Shown piece after piece: positions 1-17,665 of a stretch of DNA of 64,000 nt. The position numbers and the translations under genes were made by a program. The stretch comes from Neoarius graeffei. Lineage: Eukaryota; Chordata; Actinopteri; Siluriformes; Ariidae. Location: contig NC_083577.1 in the NCBI RefSeq assembly GCF_027579695.1, positions 69,511,616-69,575,615 of the forward strand, given 5' to 3'. Under the pieces are notes generated by a model. The model was not told the DNA's origin, made no database searches, and saw only the letters and a list, made by a program, of their open reading frames with translations. Numbering within the stretch: the stretch's first letter is position 1; every line of letters starts with the position of its first letter.

Positions 1-948
1 TCCTGGTGCATGTGAGACTCCACCAGGGCTGCCCTTTGTCACCAGTTCTGTTCATAACTTTTATGGACAGAATTTCTAGGCGCAGCCAAGGGGTGGAAGG
101 TGTCTGGTTTGGTGGCATCAGGATCGCATCTCTGCTTTTTGCGGATGATGTGGTCCTGTTGGCTTCATCAATCTGTGACCTACAGCATGCGCTGGGATGG
201 TTTGCAACCAAGTGTGAAGCGGCTGGGATGAGGATCAGCACCTCCAAGTCCATGGCCATGACACTCAGCCAGAAACTGGTGGAATGCCTACTTTGGGTCA
301 GGGGGGAGTTGCTACCTCAAGTGGAGGAGTTTAAGTATCTCGGGGTCTTGTTCATGAGTGAGAATAGGGGGGGCAGGAGTTGGACAGATGGATCAGGGCA
401 GCGTCAGCAGTGATGCGGAAGCTAAATCGGTCTGTTGTGGTAAAGAGAGAGCTGAGCCAAAAGGCAAAACTTTCAATTTTTTACTGGCCATCTATGTTCC
501 CACACTCACCTATGGTCATGAGCTGTGGGTAGTGACCAAAAGAATGAGATCGCAGATACAAGCGGTGGAAATGAGTTTTCTCCGCAGGGTGGCTGGGCTC
601 TCCCTTAGAGACAGGGTGAGAAGCTTGGTCATTCAGGAGAGACTAAGAGTAGAACCGCTGCTCCTCCACATCGGAAGGAGTCAGTTGAGGTGGTTCGGGC
701 ACCTTGTTAGGATGCCCCCTGGACGCCTCCCAGGGGAGGTTCTCTGGGCATGCCCCACCGGGAGGAGACCCCGGGGCAGACCCAGGACATGCTGGAGAGA
801 TTACATTTCTTGGCTGGCCTGGAAACGCCTCGGTATTCCCCCGGAAGAGCTGGTGGAGGTGGCCAGGGAGAGGGAAGTCTGGACTACTCTGCTTAGGCTG
901 CTACCCCCGTGACCCAGACGCGGATAAGCAGCAGAAAATGGATGGATA
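1..948 (+). mobile_element. 3' part of a non-LTR retrotransposon (LINE), reverse transcriptase remnant
   Basis: Two overlapping frames (6-413 and 358-912) together read as the end of a LINE reverse transcriptase. The first has the turn QGCPLSP and the catalytic box FADD followed by VVLLA. The second has the thumb/C-terminal block with SFLRRVAGL, LRWFGHLVRMPPGRLP and a final LLRLLPP. A frameshift near 360-410 separates them, so the copy is dead. The element is cut by the window start and ends at about 948 in a short ATGGAT-type tail, followed by a microsatellite. The C-terminal block is common in fish genomes. The clade (RTE-like or I-like) cannot be settled by eye. Confidence 0.85.
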
Positions 949-955
949 TACAGTG

Positions 956-1012
<57 letters not shown>

Positions 1013-1026
1013 CCCATATATATCCA
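949..1026. repeat. TA/GT/TA compound microsatellite
   Basis: Alternating TA dinucleotides flank about 18 GT units, starting directly after the LINE tail at 948. It probably grew from the LINE's simple 3' tail. Confidence 0.9.
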
Positions 1027-1059
1027 TCCGGGACATGAAGAACCAAAACCATGACATAA

Positions 1060-1091
<32 letters not shown>

Positions 1092-2645
1092 TGGGAAAAT
1101 ATTTGGCTCAAGGTCATACTGTATGAACCGAGCTCAACAAGGTCCATACAAATGACCAAGATCCAAACATTTTCCCGTCTGGCCCGACCTAACTCAGTCA
1201 GTAAGCATTTTATCATATGACCTTCGAACATACAGGATGTTTTTCTTACTGTTGTTGTTGTCAAGGTAACATTGAAGACTTCGTGAAATGAAAGACAAAG
1301 TGTCAGGTTCATAGTCTAAATTTCCTTTTTTTCTTTGCTTGTATGTAGAAACTACATAGCAAGTTGTTTAGCTTCTTAGAGGGGATGACTTGTCTCTTTC
1401 CTCATTAATTTCAGCAAGAAACCTTTTGAAAACGTTCATGCCGTACTTATATCTTTTACAGTATTTTATTGTTGTCTTTGTATACACAAGTGATTTTCTT
1501 TGCTCAAAAGTACCTTTCTTTCATTTTCAACAATTTCAGCTTGTTCAATTAGGTCTGTGCCTGATAAATCATCTGGATAATAAAATTCACTTTCACTGTG
1601 CTCAGCTGTGTCAGTCATTTTTTAAAGTAACAATTCAAAGCAAAATGAGAATGGTGGAAGTGAGGGAAACAGGTCTGGGGCTGCACATGGCTTTTTCTGG
1701 ACTGGATTCAAAAATCCATATCTGCCCAGTCACATGACTTTTCCCAATGTTTATGAAGAGCGCAGGTCCATATGGGTCATATGATAATTCTCTATATTTC
1801 ACTCATGAGAAAATCAAACTTTATCTTCCTGTGTTGAAAAACTCGCATTATTCATACGAAATACATTGTGGATCCGAGTGACACATTTAACAGTCGTTTC
1901 ACGAAATCGAGTCCTGAAGCGCCGAGTTGGTTATAAGCCATGTACGATGAAATTGAGTGGAATACCTGTTTTCTTATGTCCACATTCACTGGATTTTGAG
2001 AAACAGAGCATTTGTATTTTTTGCAAATTTGATAAATAAAAACTTTATACAAAACGTCTGACCAAATCATTTCCGCTTAGAATGTAAACAGACCAGTGAA
2101 ATGACAGTAGCAATTTGTGAAAAATGCTATCATAATAATTCTTGAAAAATAAAAAAAATACTTTTACCTTCAAATACCTTTATTCCATATTTTGTTGCTT
2201 TTTTGTATTTTGGGGGGTTTGTTTTCGAGGAGAGTTTTTATTTCGTCCTCGGCTGGTTCAGCAACACTCTCCGCCATTTTGTTTTTCTTTACTCACGGTA
2301 TATGAGCTGATAGCCTAATAGTAGAGTAGCCAGTCAGACCATGCAATTGCTCATGTGCCCAGTGAATGTGAATAGAATAATTTCCAATACCTTCACTCGT
2401 GAGGATATTGATGACGTCACTTCCAATGTTTTCCCGCTGGCTAGATGCGCATAGTCAAAATGGCAAACCGGTTCAAAATTAAAATTCTTTTGATTAACTT
2501 GCGTAATTTTTCTGTGGATGTGTCCATATAATATAAAGAATATTACACAATGTTGCAAAGATATGAAGTTTATCTTCTCGTGTTGAAAAATATTTCACCA
2601 CTTGAAGATAAACTTCATATTTTCACACCACCATGCAATATCCCC
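1027..2645. repeat. AT-rich hairpin repeat element, older host of a nested MITE
   Basis: No gene is seen here. The stretch contains inverted arms, for example 1066-1110 against 1160-1205, both built around TGACTGAG and GGAAAAT. A second hairpin at about 2558-2622 uses TATGAAGTTTATCTTC and its reverse complement. A related copy without the nested element lies at 19302-19790. The shared flanks (GTGTTGAAAAACTC before, GATGACGTCACTTCC after) show that 1888-2384 was inserted later. The region lies between the last visible fer1l6 exon and the left edge, so it is probably intronic. Confidence 0.6.
1888..2384. mobile_element. MITE family A, copy 1 (nested)
   Basis: A non-coding element that starts with an imperfect hairpin (AACAGTCGTTTCACG ... 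TGAGTGGAATACCTGTT). It then has TCCACATTCACTGGAT and ends with the inverse CAGTGAATGTGAATAGAATAA. Two further copies of the family occur at about 40447-42735 and 62218-63392. The flanks match an uninterrupted copy at 19302-19790, which gives an empty-site comparison. Confidence 0.65.
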
Positions 2646-2649
2646 TGTC

Positions 2650-2655
<6 letters not shown>

Positions 2656-2686
<31 letters not shown>
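2656..2686. repeat. (GT)n microsatellite
   Basis: An uninterrupted run of GT dinucleotides just left of the last visible fer1l6 exon. Confidence 0.9.
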
Positions 2687-2898
2687 TATAAATATATGAA
2701 AAGTGTACGGTAGGCCAATAATGTCCAAATGCAAATGGTTTTCTGGGTTGTCATGCTTGGAGGATAGTGTTAACATGGTGAAGCTATAGTTGTGTTGTGA
2801 AAGAGGTTATTGCCATTTCGTAGCAGCATTTCATGGCTGCCACTGGACCATTATTATATTACATTTGCTATAGAGGGAGAAATAAAGTTTTTCTTTAC

Positions 2899-9517
<6,619 letters not shown>

Positions 9518-9609
9518 CTGAAAAGCATGAAAGAGTATTGACATATTTAATAGCAAAAACATACTTGTATACAATGATAGTGTAAAATGTCAACAAACAA
9601 AGCAAACAT

Positions 9610-9694
9610 CCCCATCCCATCCCATTATCTCTAGCCGCTTTATCCTGTTCTACAGGGTCGCAGGCAAGCTGGAGTCTATCCCAGCTGACTACGG
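9610..9694 (-). mobile_element. 5'-truncated tRNA-derived SINE (85 bp)
   Basis: Only the last 85 bp of the window's common SINE is present, in reverse orientation (TATCTCTAGCCGCTTTATCC ... CAGCTGACTACGGG). Direct repeats GCAAACAT flank it at 9602-9609 and 9695-9702, which supports insertion by target-primed reverse transcription. Confidence 0.85.
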
Positions 9695-9976
9695 GCAAAC
9701 ATATTTATTTAAAAATATTTTATATATGAGGACATAAGTGTTTTACTGGGAAATACACCACTTGTATTTTCCATATAAGCTACATCCAGAACATGTAGAA
9801 CCGAGTCACGTGGGATCGACGAGAAAGATGGCTGCGTAGTTTGAGTTGTCCTAAACCCCATCGAAATTAATCCAAAATAATCCGTCATTTCTCCGCAATT
9901 TTTGAAGTATTTTGATAACTCAGTATTCAGTATTAACCTTTCAGTCTGTATGGCACCTTACATGCGAAAGAATATG

Positions 9977-10816
9977 TCCTCAACGTTGAAATATTTTAAG
10001 CCCACACGAGGGAAGGGGGCAGCTGCTACAGAAAGTGATGGAGCTAGCCCGACGCGGGATTCCACACAGAAAGCTAACTTGGAAAGCATCCTTGCCGAAG
10101 TGAGTAAAGTGAGCTCAACGCTCCAAAAAGTGGCGACTGATGTATCAACGATTAAAGGGACTATTGAGGAATTGAAAAATGCAGTGAAAGCCACAGAGGA
10201 ACGACTAACTGAGGCGGAAGGGCGAATCTCCGACGTAGAGGACCCTACACAGCAATTGCTGCATAGCCGCGAACAGCAGGGCAAGCGCATAGAGGACCTG
10301 TGGAGTCGGGTGGAGGATTTGGAAAATTGAAGCCGCCGCAATAACGTTAGACTCCTGGGTTTAAAAGAGGGCATTGAAGGTGACAACTTGATCAAATGCG
10401 TTGGAAAAATGCTGTCAGAGGGCCTGGGCATAAACATTGATGACAAGGAATTCGAAATTGAAAGGGCACACCGCTCTCCTGGTTCTCCTCCCAATGAAGA
10501 TCAGCCTCCGAGACTGGTGATGGTGAGATTTTTACGTTCTACCGGGAGAGATAAAGTCTTAAAAGCTGCGAGAGAGAGCGGAGGTGCGGGATGGAGTGGA
10601 TGCAGTATCTCACTGTTTCCAGACATGACGAAAGCGCTGGCCGAGAGGAGGAAAACTTTCGCGACGGCAAAGCAGTTACTGCATGACAAGAATGTGAAGT
10701 TTCGTCTGATATTTCCTGCAACGCTCAAGTTTACGTGGAAGGGGAAGAACAGAAAGTTTGACGTGGCAACTGAAGCGGTGAAATTCATCGAGCAGCAAAT
10801 CACTTCACTACCATAA
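9977..10816 (+). pseudogene. L1 ORF1 protein, one premature stop
   Basis: The frame opens with MSSTLKYFKPT and continues into a long coiled coil (about 10080-10330: STLQKVATDVSTIKGTIEEL, then further heptads). After the stop it resumes in the same frame with SRRNNVRLLGL and an RNA-binding domain ending EQQITSLP. L1 ORF1 proteins form trimers that coat L1 RNA. The only visible break is TGA at 10328-10330, between LEN and SRRNN, where the family normally has an arginine codon. This is consistent with a CGA-to-TGA change at a CpG. Confidence 0.88.
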
Positions 10817-11188
10817 ACTGTGACACATCCACCAAGCTAGGAGACTGAGAGGTATGATGGGGCTGGATGGCTTATACAGGTAGCTGTCTGTGAAGCCGAG
10901 TAGGCGTCTTGGACATTCCACGACCTAAGTAAGGTTTTGTTTATGTTATGGACAATGTTTTACTGAGAGGAGATTTTTCTGTTTTGTTTTTTCTTCCCTT
11001 TGGTGTGAAGGGAAGTTTTTGGTTGACCAGTTTGGTCTTGTTGATTAGGGTTAAAAAGGAAAATGCAGATTTTCTATTAATGCTCAGTGGTACAAAAGAC
11101 ATAACTTATGTTTTTCAATTAGGATGGTCAGATAACAAGGGACAATATGCATACCAATATTTTCTTTTAATTCTGTTTTGCAATATGA

Positions 11189-13341
11189 ATGGCTAATAGC
11201 GCTTATGTCAAGGTAGTTTCCTGGAATATTAATGGTTGTGGGAACCCAGTGAAGAGGAAAAAGGTACTTCTATATCTTAAACACAAACAAGCCGATATAG
11301 CATTCATTCAAGAAACCCATCTATTGGATGAGGAAGCTAAAAAATTTAAGAGAGATTGGGTTGGTCATGTTTACTACAGTTCTTTTTCCAGCAAACGTAA
11401 TGGAGTTCTTATTTTGGTCCATAAGAGATTGAACTTTTCTATGTTGAAGGAGTACAAGGATGATAATGGTAGAATTATATGTATAGAAGCCAACATAAAT
11501 GGGGGGGAAATAACACTGTGTAATATTTATGCGCCTAACAAGGAGGATCCATCTTTCTTTCATGGACTGAATAGTATATTAGGAAATGCCCAGGGACAAA
11601 TCATTTTGGCCGGAGATTTTAATCAGGTTTTAGATGGGATATTGGATAAGAGTAGATATTCAGGCGTCTCAACACCGAAGGATAGAGCGACTATTCACAT
11701 GCTGATGGAAGACATTGGTCTGGTAGATGTCTGGCGTTTGGTCAATCCTAGAAATCAGGAATATACATTTTATTCCAACTGCCACAAATCGTATTCAAGA
11801 ATTGATTATTTTTTGATCTCCCAGAGTTTAGTTAATGATATCGTTGATAGCTCTATTAATGCTATATCCTTATCAGACCACGCGCCTGTTGAGTTGTGTG
11901 TAAATATACATTCGGACAGGCTTCAGCGAAGCAGGTGGAGAATGAACACATCTCTATTACAGGATAAGGTGTTTTCTGCAAAACTAGCAGCGGATTTATC
12001 CTCATTTTTTGAAATTAATATGGGCAGTACAGAGAGCGTGGCTATGGTTTGGGAGGCATCCAAAGCATACGTCAGGGGTAAATTGATTGCTAAATCATCA
12101 AAAAGGAAAAAAGAGCAAAATGATAGTATTAAAAAGTTAGAAGCTGAACTAAATTCTATGGAAAAAGATTTGGCCAGACATTATTCTGAAAGTTTATTTA
12201 AAAACATTTGCAAATGTAAGTTTCAAATTCATGACATTTTCAATAAAAAAGCAGAATATGCTATGTTCAGACTTAAAACAAGATTTTATGAATCAGGGGA
12301 AAAGACTGGCAGACTTTTGGCTAGGCAACTAAAGGAACAGAACTCTGCCTATAATTCCAGCAATAAGAGCAGGAGGGGCTCTTATAACATCTTCTAAAGG
12401 TATTAATGATGTCTTTAGAGACTTCTATGATTTATAGATCACCTGGTGCTATAAATGAGTTATCAGCCAGAGATTTTTTTCTCAAACATAAATCTTCCAA
12501 CCCTGTCTACTGATCAGGTGACTCTTCTGGATGCATCAATAACCCAAGAAGAAGTTAAAACTGCCATTTTGTCCATGAATACAGGGAAATCACCGGGCCC
12601 TGATGGGTTTCCTGTGGAGTATTATAAGGAATATATTAATATAATTACTCCAATATTGACAATTGTGTTTGAGGAAGCATTTCGAAGTGGCTCACTTCCA
12701 CCGTCTTTTAATGAAGGTCTGATATCTCTGATACCTAAAAAGGGGAAGGATCATACAGATCCTACGAATTTTAGACCAATCAGCCTCATCAATGTAGATA
12801 GAAAAATATTGGCGAAGGTGCTGGCCCTAAGACTTGAAACCATTTTACCACATGTTGATCAAGTAGGCTTTATAAAAGGAAGGTCTTCTACTGATAATTT
12901 GAGAAGGCTTATGCATTTAATATGGTTGAATGCTTCTAGCACAATGCCGGTGGCAGCAGTCTCACTAGATGCAAGGGCGGCCTTCGACAGGGTCGAGTGG
13001 GGGTTCCTGCACTCTGCCCTGCTAAGGTTTGGCTTTGGCTCTGGTTTTGCAAAATGGGTCAAAATAATATACAATCAACCCAAAGCTTCAGTTTTGACAA
13101 ATGGTCTTATTTCATCTCCTTTTGATCTTTCTAGAGGAACGCGACAGGGATGCCCCTTGTCGCCTCTTTTGTTCACAATTGCACTGGAACCCCTAGCAGT
13201 GACTATAAGAATGAATCCTGCCATTAAGGGAGTAGAGGGTGGTGGAACCGAGCACAAGCTAATGCTTTACGCTGATGATATTCTTTTCCTTACTAGTGGT
13301 CCTCATAACTCTTTGCCTGCATTAATGAACACCATTGATAT
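11189..13341 (+). pseudogene. L1 ORF2, endonuclease and reverse transcriptase part (frameshifted)
   Basis: The first frame (11189-12397) starts MANSAYVKVVSWNING and is an APE-type endonuclease. It shows QETHL, NIYAPN, AGDFNQVLDG, SRIDYFLIS and SDHAPVEL. Small indels near 12353 and 12437 shift the frame. The reverse transcriptase follows from 12455: NFRPISLINVDRKILAKVLA, AAFDRVEWGF, TRQGCPLSPLLF and the catalytic LYADDILFL near 13262-13288. A hAT then breaks the ORF at 13342. The endonuclease motifs themselves look undamaged. Confidence 0.93.
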
Positions 13342-14413
13342 TAGGGGTGGGCAAAATTATCGATACGGCGATATATCGCAATACTTTGTCTTCCGATTCA
13401 ATATCGATACTCAAAATTTGAATATCGATATTTTTTCAAATAATAAATCATGTTTCAGACGGGTTGTAAATCCAGTACGACTTCCGCACCTCCGCTCCGC
13501 AAGGTGTCGCTGTGCTGCTACCTCACTGCAAGGCACTCTTCGTCTTCTCTTTTTTTCCCGGTGGTTGCAGTGAGGAAAAAAAAACAAGCAAGCATGGCTG
13601 TTAATGTAAACCTAGAGACGCTGCCGAACTTTAAGGCAACTGTTTGGAGGCACTTTGGATTCCAAAGGAAAGGAGAAAAAAAACAGTGAGCTGGACAAAG
13701 AGTACGCACTCTGCAAAACCTGTTTCGCTCCAATTAGTTATTCAGGTAACACAACAAACTTGCGAACTTACTTAGCACGACACCACCCCGACATATTAGC
13801 TCAGCCAGAGCCACCGAAACCCGACCCGAAGCAAACTACACTGGACAGCGCCAAAGTCCTCCCATCTACTTCAGTGATGTGTGACTTACTGTAACTGTGA
13901 ACTTAATTTTGTCATTTAAGGCCAAAGGCAAGAAGCTGCACTTTATCTTGCATTTTCAATTTTAGTGTGTGTGAGACACTGCATTTTATTTTGAGTATTT
14001 ACTCAAAGTTCAGAAGAAACATGATTCACTGAGGTTTCAGTTCAGTTTCAGTGTGTGGACACTGACCCACACTGCACTTTGTTTCATAATTGTGCTCAGG
14101 GAGACTAAGATGCACACTGCACTTTTCAATGTGTTCCAGACAGTGTGTTGTTCCTGCAAATATGTTGTAACTTGCGCTTGTATAGTTACAATAAAATGGC
14201 ATGGATAATTAGAATTACATTGTTTTGACTCAGTTTGTCCCATGAATTATCACTATCATCTGATGTACATACAACTCGGATTTTAAGATGCATAATGCGT
14301 TTACATTTTTCAGTGAACTATGTAGAATATCGCAATATATCGCAGTATCGTATCGTGACTCAAGTATCGTGATGCATATCGTATCGTGAGGTCCTTGGCA
14401 ATACCCACCCCTA
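13342..14413 (+). mobile_element. hAT transposon (non-autonomous) inside L1 ORF2
   Basis: The element starts TAGGGGTGGGCA and ends TACCCACCCCTA, which are inverse ends. The 8-bp target duplication ATTGATAT is present at 13334-13341 and 14414-14421. Perfect 8-bp duplications are the hAT hallmark. The sub-terminal regions are rich in ATCGATA/TATCGCA words. Only the amino-terminal BED finger of a transposase remains (13594-13893), so this copy needed a helper to move. Confidence 0.95.
13594..13893 (+). pseudogene. BED zinc-finger fragment of a hAT transposase
   Basis: Starting at ATG 13594, the frame reads LETLPNFKATVWRHFGF. After a one-base slip in an A8 run (about 13675-13682) it continues KNSELDKEYALCKTC and NLRTYLARHHPD. 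The C-x2-C ... H-x-H pattern is a BED DNA-binding finger like that of ZBED1-type hAT transposases. The catalytic domain is missing. Confidence 0.8.
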
Positions 14414-14421
14414 ATTGATAT

Positions 14422-15786
14422 ATACTCTACATTGTCTGGTTACCAAATTTATTGGACCAAATCAGAGGGGATGCCCATATCTAAGCATTGTCACCCACAC
14501 ATGCTAACACAGTATAATTTCAGATGGATTCCTAAAGGCATGATTTATCTGGGTATAAAATTAACGTCTGAGATAGGTGAGATGGCGACACTAAATTTTG
14601 AGCCTCTTCTTCAAAACATTAAAACAAGCCTGGGAAAATGGGGAAAGTTAAATTTGAGTCTTTGGGGGAAGATAAATGTCATTAAAATGGTAATAGCGCC
14701 ACAATTTAACTATATATCTATGATGTTACCCCTGTGTAAGCCTGATCACATTTTTAAACAATACGAAACCATAATCAGAGACTTTCTATGGGCGGGAAGA
14801 AAACCCAGATTTAAATGGAGTAAAATGTGTGCACCCAAGGAGAAGGGGGGACTTGGTCTTCCTGATGTTAGGCTGTATAGTTTGGCATTTGAAATGGCTA
14901 AGATAACCTATCACTGGAGGGGAAATGGGTCTGAATTAGTGTGGGCTAATATAGAGACAAACTTGGTGGCACCATTTCATCCAATGCATGCCCTATCCCA
15001 ATGTTTAAAAGATAAAGATATAAATCCAGTTATTAAGCATTCTCAAGAGGTTTGGGCAAAGGTTCACAAATTGCACAAGCTCTCCCACTACAAAAAACTG
15101 TATGCTTCACTTTGGCTCAACCCAGAAGTGAAGATTGGGAAGCAGAAGGTTTTTTGGAAAAGATGGCTGGAGAAGGGTATATGCACTGTAAAAGATCTTT
15201 ACAAAGAAGGGACATTTATGTCATTCAACGACCTTGTTCAACAGTACCAGTTGTTGGAAAACGGTGATTTCTGGAAATATTTACAAATTAGACACTGTGT
15301 AATTAAAAGGTTTGAGTCACAGAATCTAACCAACCTGATTGTTGACTATCTAGAAAACCCTCTAAATTGCAAGGCATCAACATTTTATCAAAACTCAGTG
15401 TCTTTAACTAGTGGCATATGTGACCACTTGAGAATAATTTGGCAGAGAGACCTTAACTGTGAAATTAGTGAGGATACATGGAGTCAAATCATAGCACAAA
15501 ATGGCAGATATGTCAAAGATGCCAGAGGGAAGTTTATCCAATATAAAGTTCTACACCGCTATTATTGGACTCCCTGTAGGCTTTTTAAGGTAGGGCTCAC
15601 AAACAATAATTTATGTTGGAAGTGTACAAAAGAGGTGGGAACTTTTTTGCATGTCATATGGGAATGCCCCATGGTTAAGCCATTTTGGCACAGTGTGCTG
15701 AAATATCTGGAGGCATGGGCAGGAGTGACCCTGCCAGTATCCCTGCGTTTATATCTTTTGGGAGATAAAACAGAAACCCCAACATT
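14422..15786 (+). pseudogene. L1 ORF2, connector and C-terminal part
   Basis: Directly after the hAT target duplication the L1 frame resumes ([16 protein letters not shown]). It continues with the post-RT region: [37 protein letters not shown] and [14 protein letters not shown]. Further on is the zinc-knuckle-like segment [20 protein letters not shown], with the usual C-x2-C ... H spacing. The frame is open to 15786, where an L2 copy joins it without a stop. Confidence 0.9.
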
Positions 15787-17665
15787 AAAGGAGAAGGAGA
15801 GCTTCCTGAAGTATAAAAAAGCTCTTAGTGCTGCGAGATCAACATATCTCTCCTCCCTAATAGAAGATAACAAAAATAATCCTAGATTCCTATTTAATAC
15901 TGTAGCAAAATTAACCAGGAATAAGTCCACTATCAACACATGCACACCTGCAGTATGTAGTAGCAACGACTTCATGAATTTTTTTAATGACAAAATTGAG
16001 AATATCCGACAAAAAATTCAAACTACTAATTTAAGGTTAGACAATGAAAGCGACCTTGTAGTTAACAATATAACTGTATCAGATCATCAGTTAGAATGTT
16101 TTACTCCCCTAAAAGAAACTGAATTACTCTCATTAATCTCTACATCAAAAGCCTCAACTTGCGTACTAGATCCCTTACCGACACATCTATTCAAACAGAT
16201 AATGCCTGGAGTAATTGAACCGCTTCTAAAAATAATAAATTCTTCTCTTATGATTGGCTATGTACCCAAATCCTTTAAACTAGCAGTTATCAAACCCCTG
16301 ATTAAAAAACCTGACCTTGATCCCTGTCAGCTGTCCAATTATCGGCCAATATCAAACCTCCCCTTTATCTCCAAGATCCTTGAAAAAGCTGTGGCACAGC
16401 AGTTATGCTCATATTTACATAGGAATAACATCCATGAAATGTATCAGTCAGGATTTAGACCTCATCATAGCACAGAGACAGCTCTGGTTAAAGTAGTAAA
16501 CGACCTACTGTTGGCGTCTGATCAGGGCTGTGTCTCGCTACTTGTGTTGCTTGACCTTAGTGCAGCATTTGATACCATTGATCATTCCATTCTTCTGGAT
16601 AGACTAGAAAATGTTGTGGGAGTTAAGGGAATGGCCCTCTCCTGGCTCAGGTCTTATCTAACTGATCGTTATCAGTATGTCGATATAAATGGTGATATTT
16701 CTAGACGTACCGAGGTAAAGTTTGGTGTTCCACAAGGTTCTGTCTTGGGTCCACTGCTTTTTTCTCTATATATGTTACCTTTGGGCGATATTATTCGTAA
16801 ACATTGTATTAGTTTCCACTGTTATGCTGATGACACACAGTTGTATGTCTCTGCAAAACCTGATGAGAGACACCAGCTTAATAAAATTGAGGAATGTGTT
16901 AAGGACATTAGACACTGGATGCTTATAAATTTCCTTCTGCTTAACTCTGACAAGACTGAAGTACTTGTGCTAGGACCACATAAAGCTAGAAGTAAGTTTT
17001 CTGATTACACAGTAACTCTGGATGGCCTTTCTGTTTCTTCACGTGCAACAGTAAAAGACCTCGGAGTGATTATTGACCCCAGTCTTTCATTCGAAACTCA
17101 CATTGATAACATCACCCGGATAGCTTTCTTTCATCTCAGAAATATTGCAAAGATAAGAAATTTAATGTCATTGCATGATGCAGAAAAACTAGTCCATGCT
17201 TTCGTTACCTCCAGGTTGGATTATTGTAATGCCTTACTGTCTGGATGTTCCAATAAGTGCATAAACAAGCTCCAGTTAGTTCAAAATGCCGCAGCAAGAG
17301 TCCTTACTAGAACTAGAAAATATGACCACATCACGCCTGTCTTATCCACACTGCATTGGCTCCCAATCAAATTTCGTATTGATTATAAAATACTACTATT
17401 GACCTTTAAAGCACTAAATGGTCTCGCACCACAGTACCTGAGTGAACTTCTGCTCCTCTATGACCCGCCACGCCTACTTAGATCAAAAGGTGCAGGCTAT
17501 CTGCTGGTACCTCGTATAGTGAAGGCTACATCAGGGGGCAGAGCCTTTTCTTACAAAGCCCCACTGTTATGGAACAGCCTTCCAAGTAATGTTCGGGAAT
17601 CAGACACAGTCTCAGCATTTAAGTCTAGGCTGAAAACATATCTGTTTAGTCAAGCCTTTTGTTAA
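15787..17665 (+). CDS. L2 reverse transcriptase, open frame (5'-truncated)
   Basis: About 625 open codons. RT landmarks: [78 protein letters not shown] and the catalytic [12 protein letters not shown]-terminal domain follows ([36 protein letters not shown] stop). The catalytic aspartates are intact but the upstream endonuclease is absent. The frame fuses with L1 ORF2 into one ORF beginning at 14432. Confidence 0.9.
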
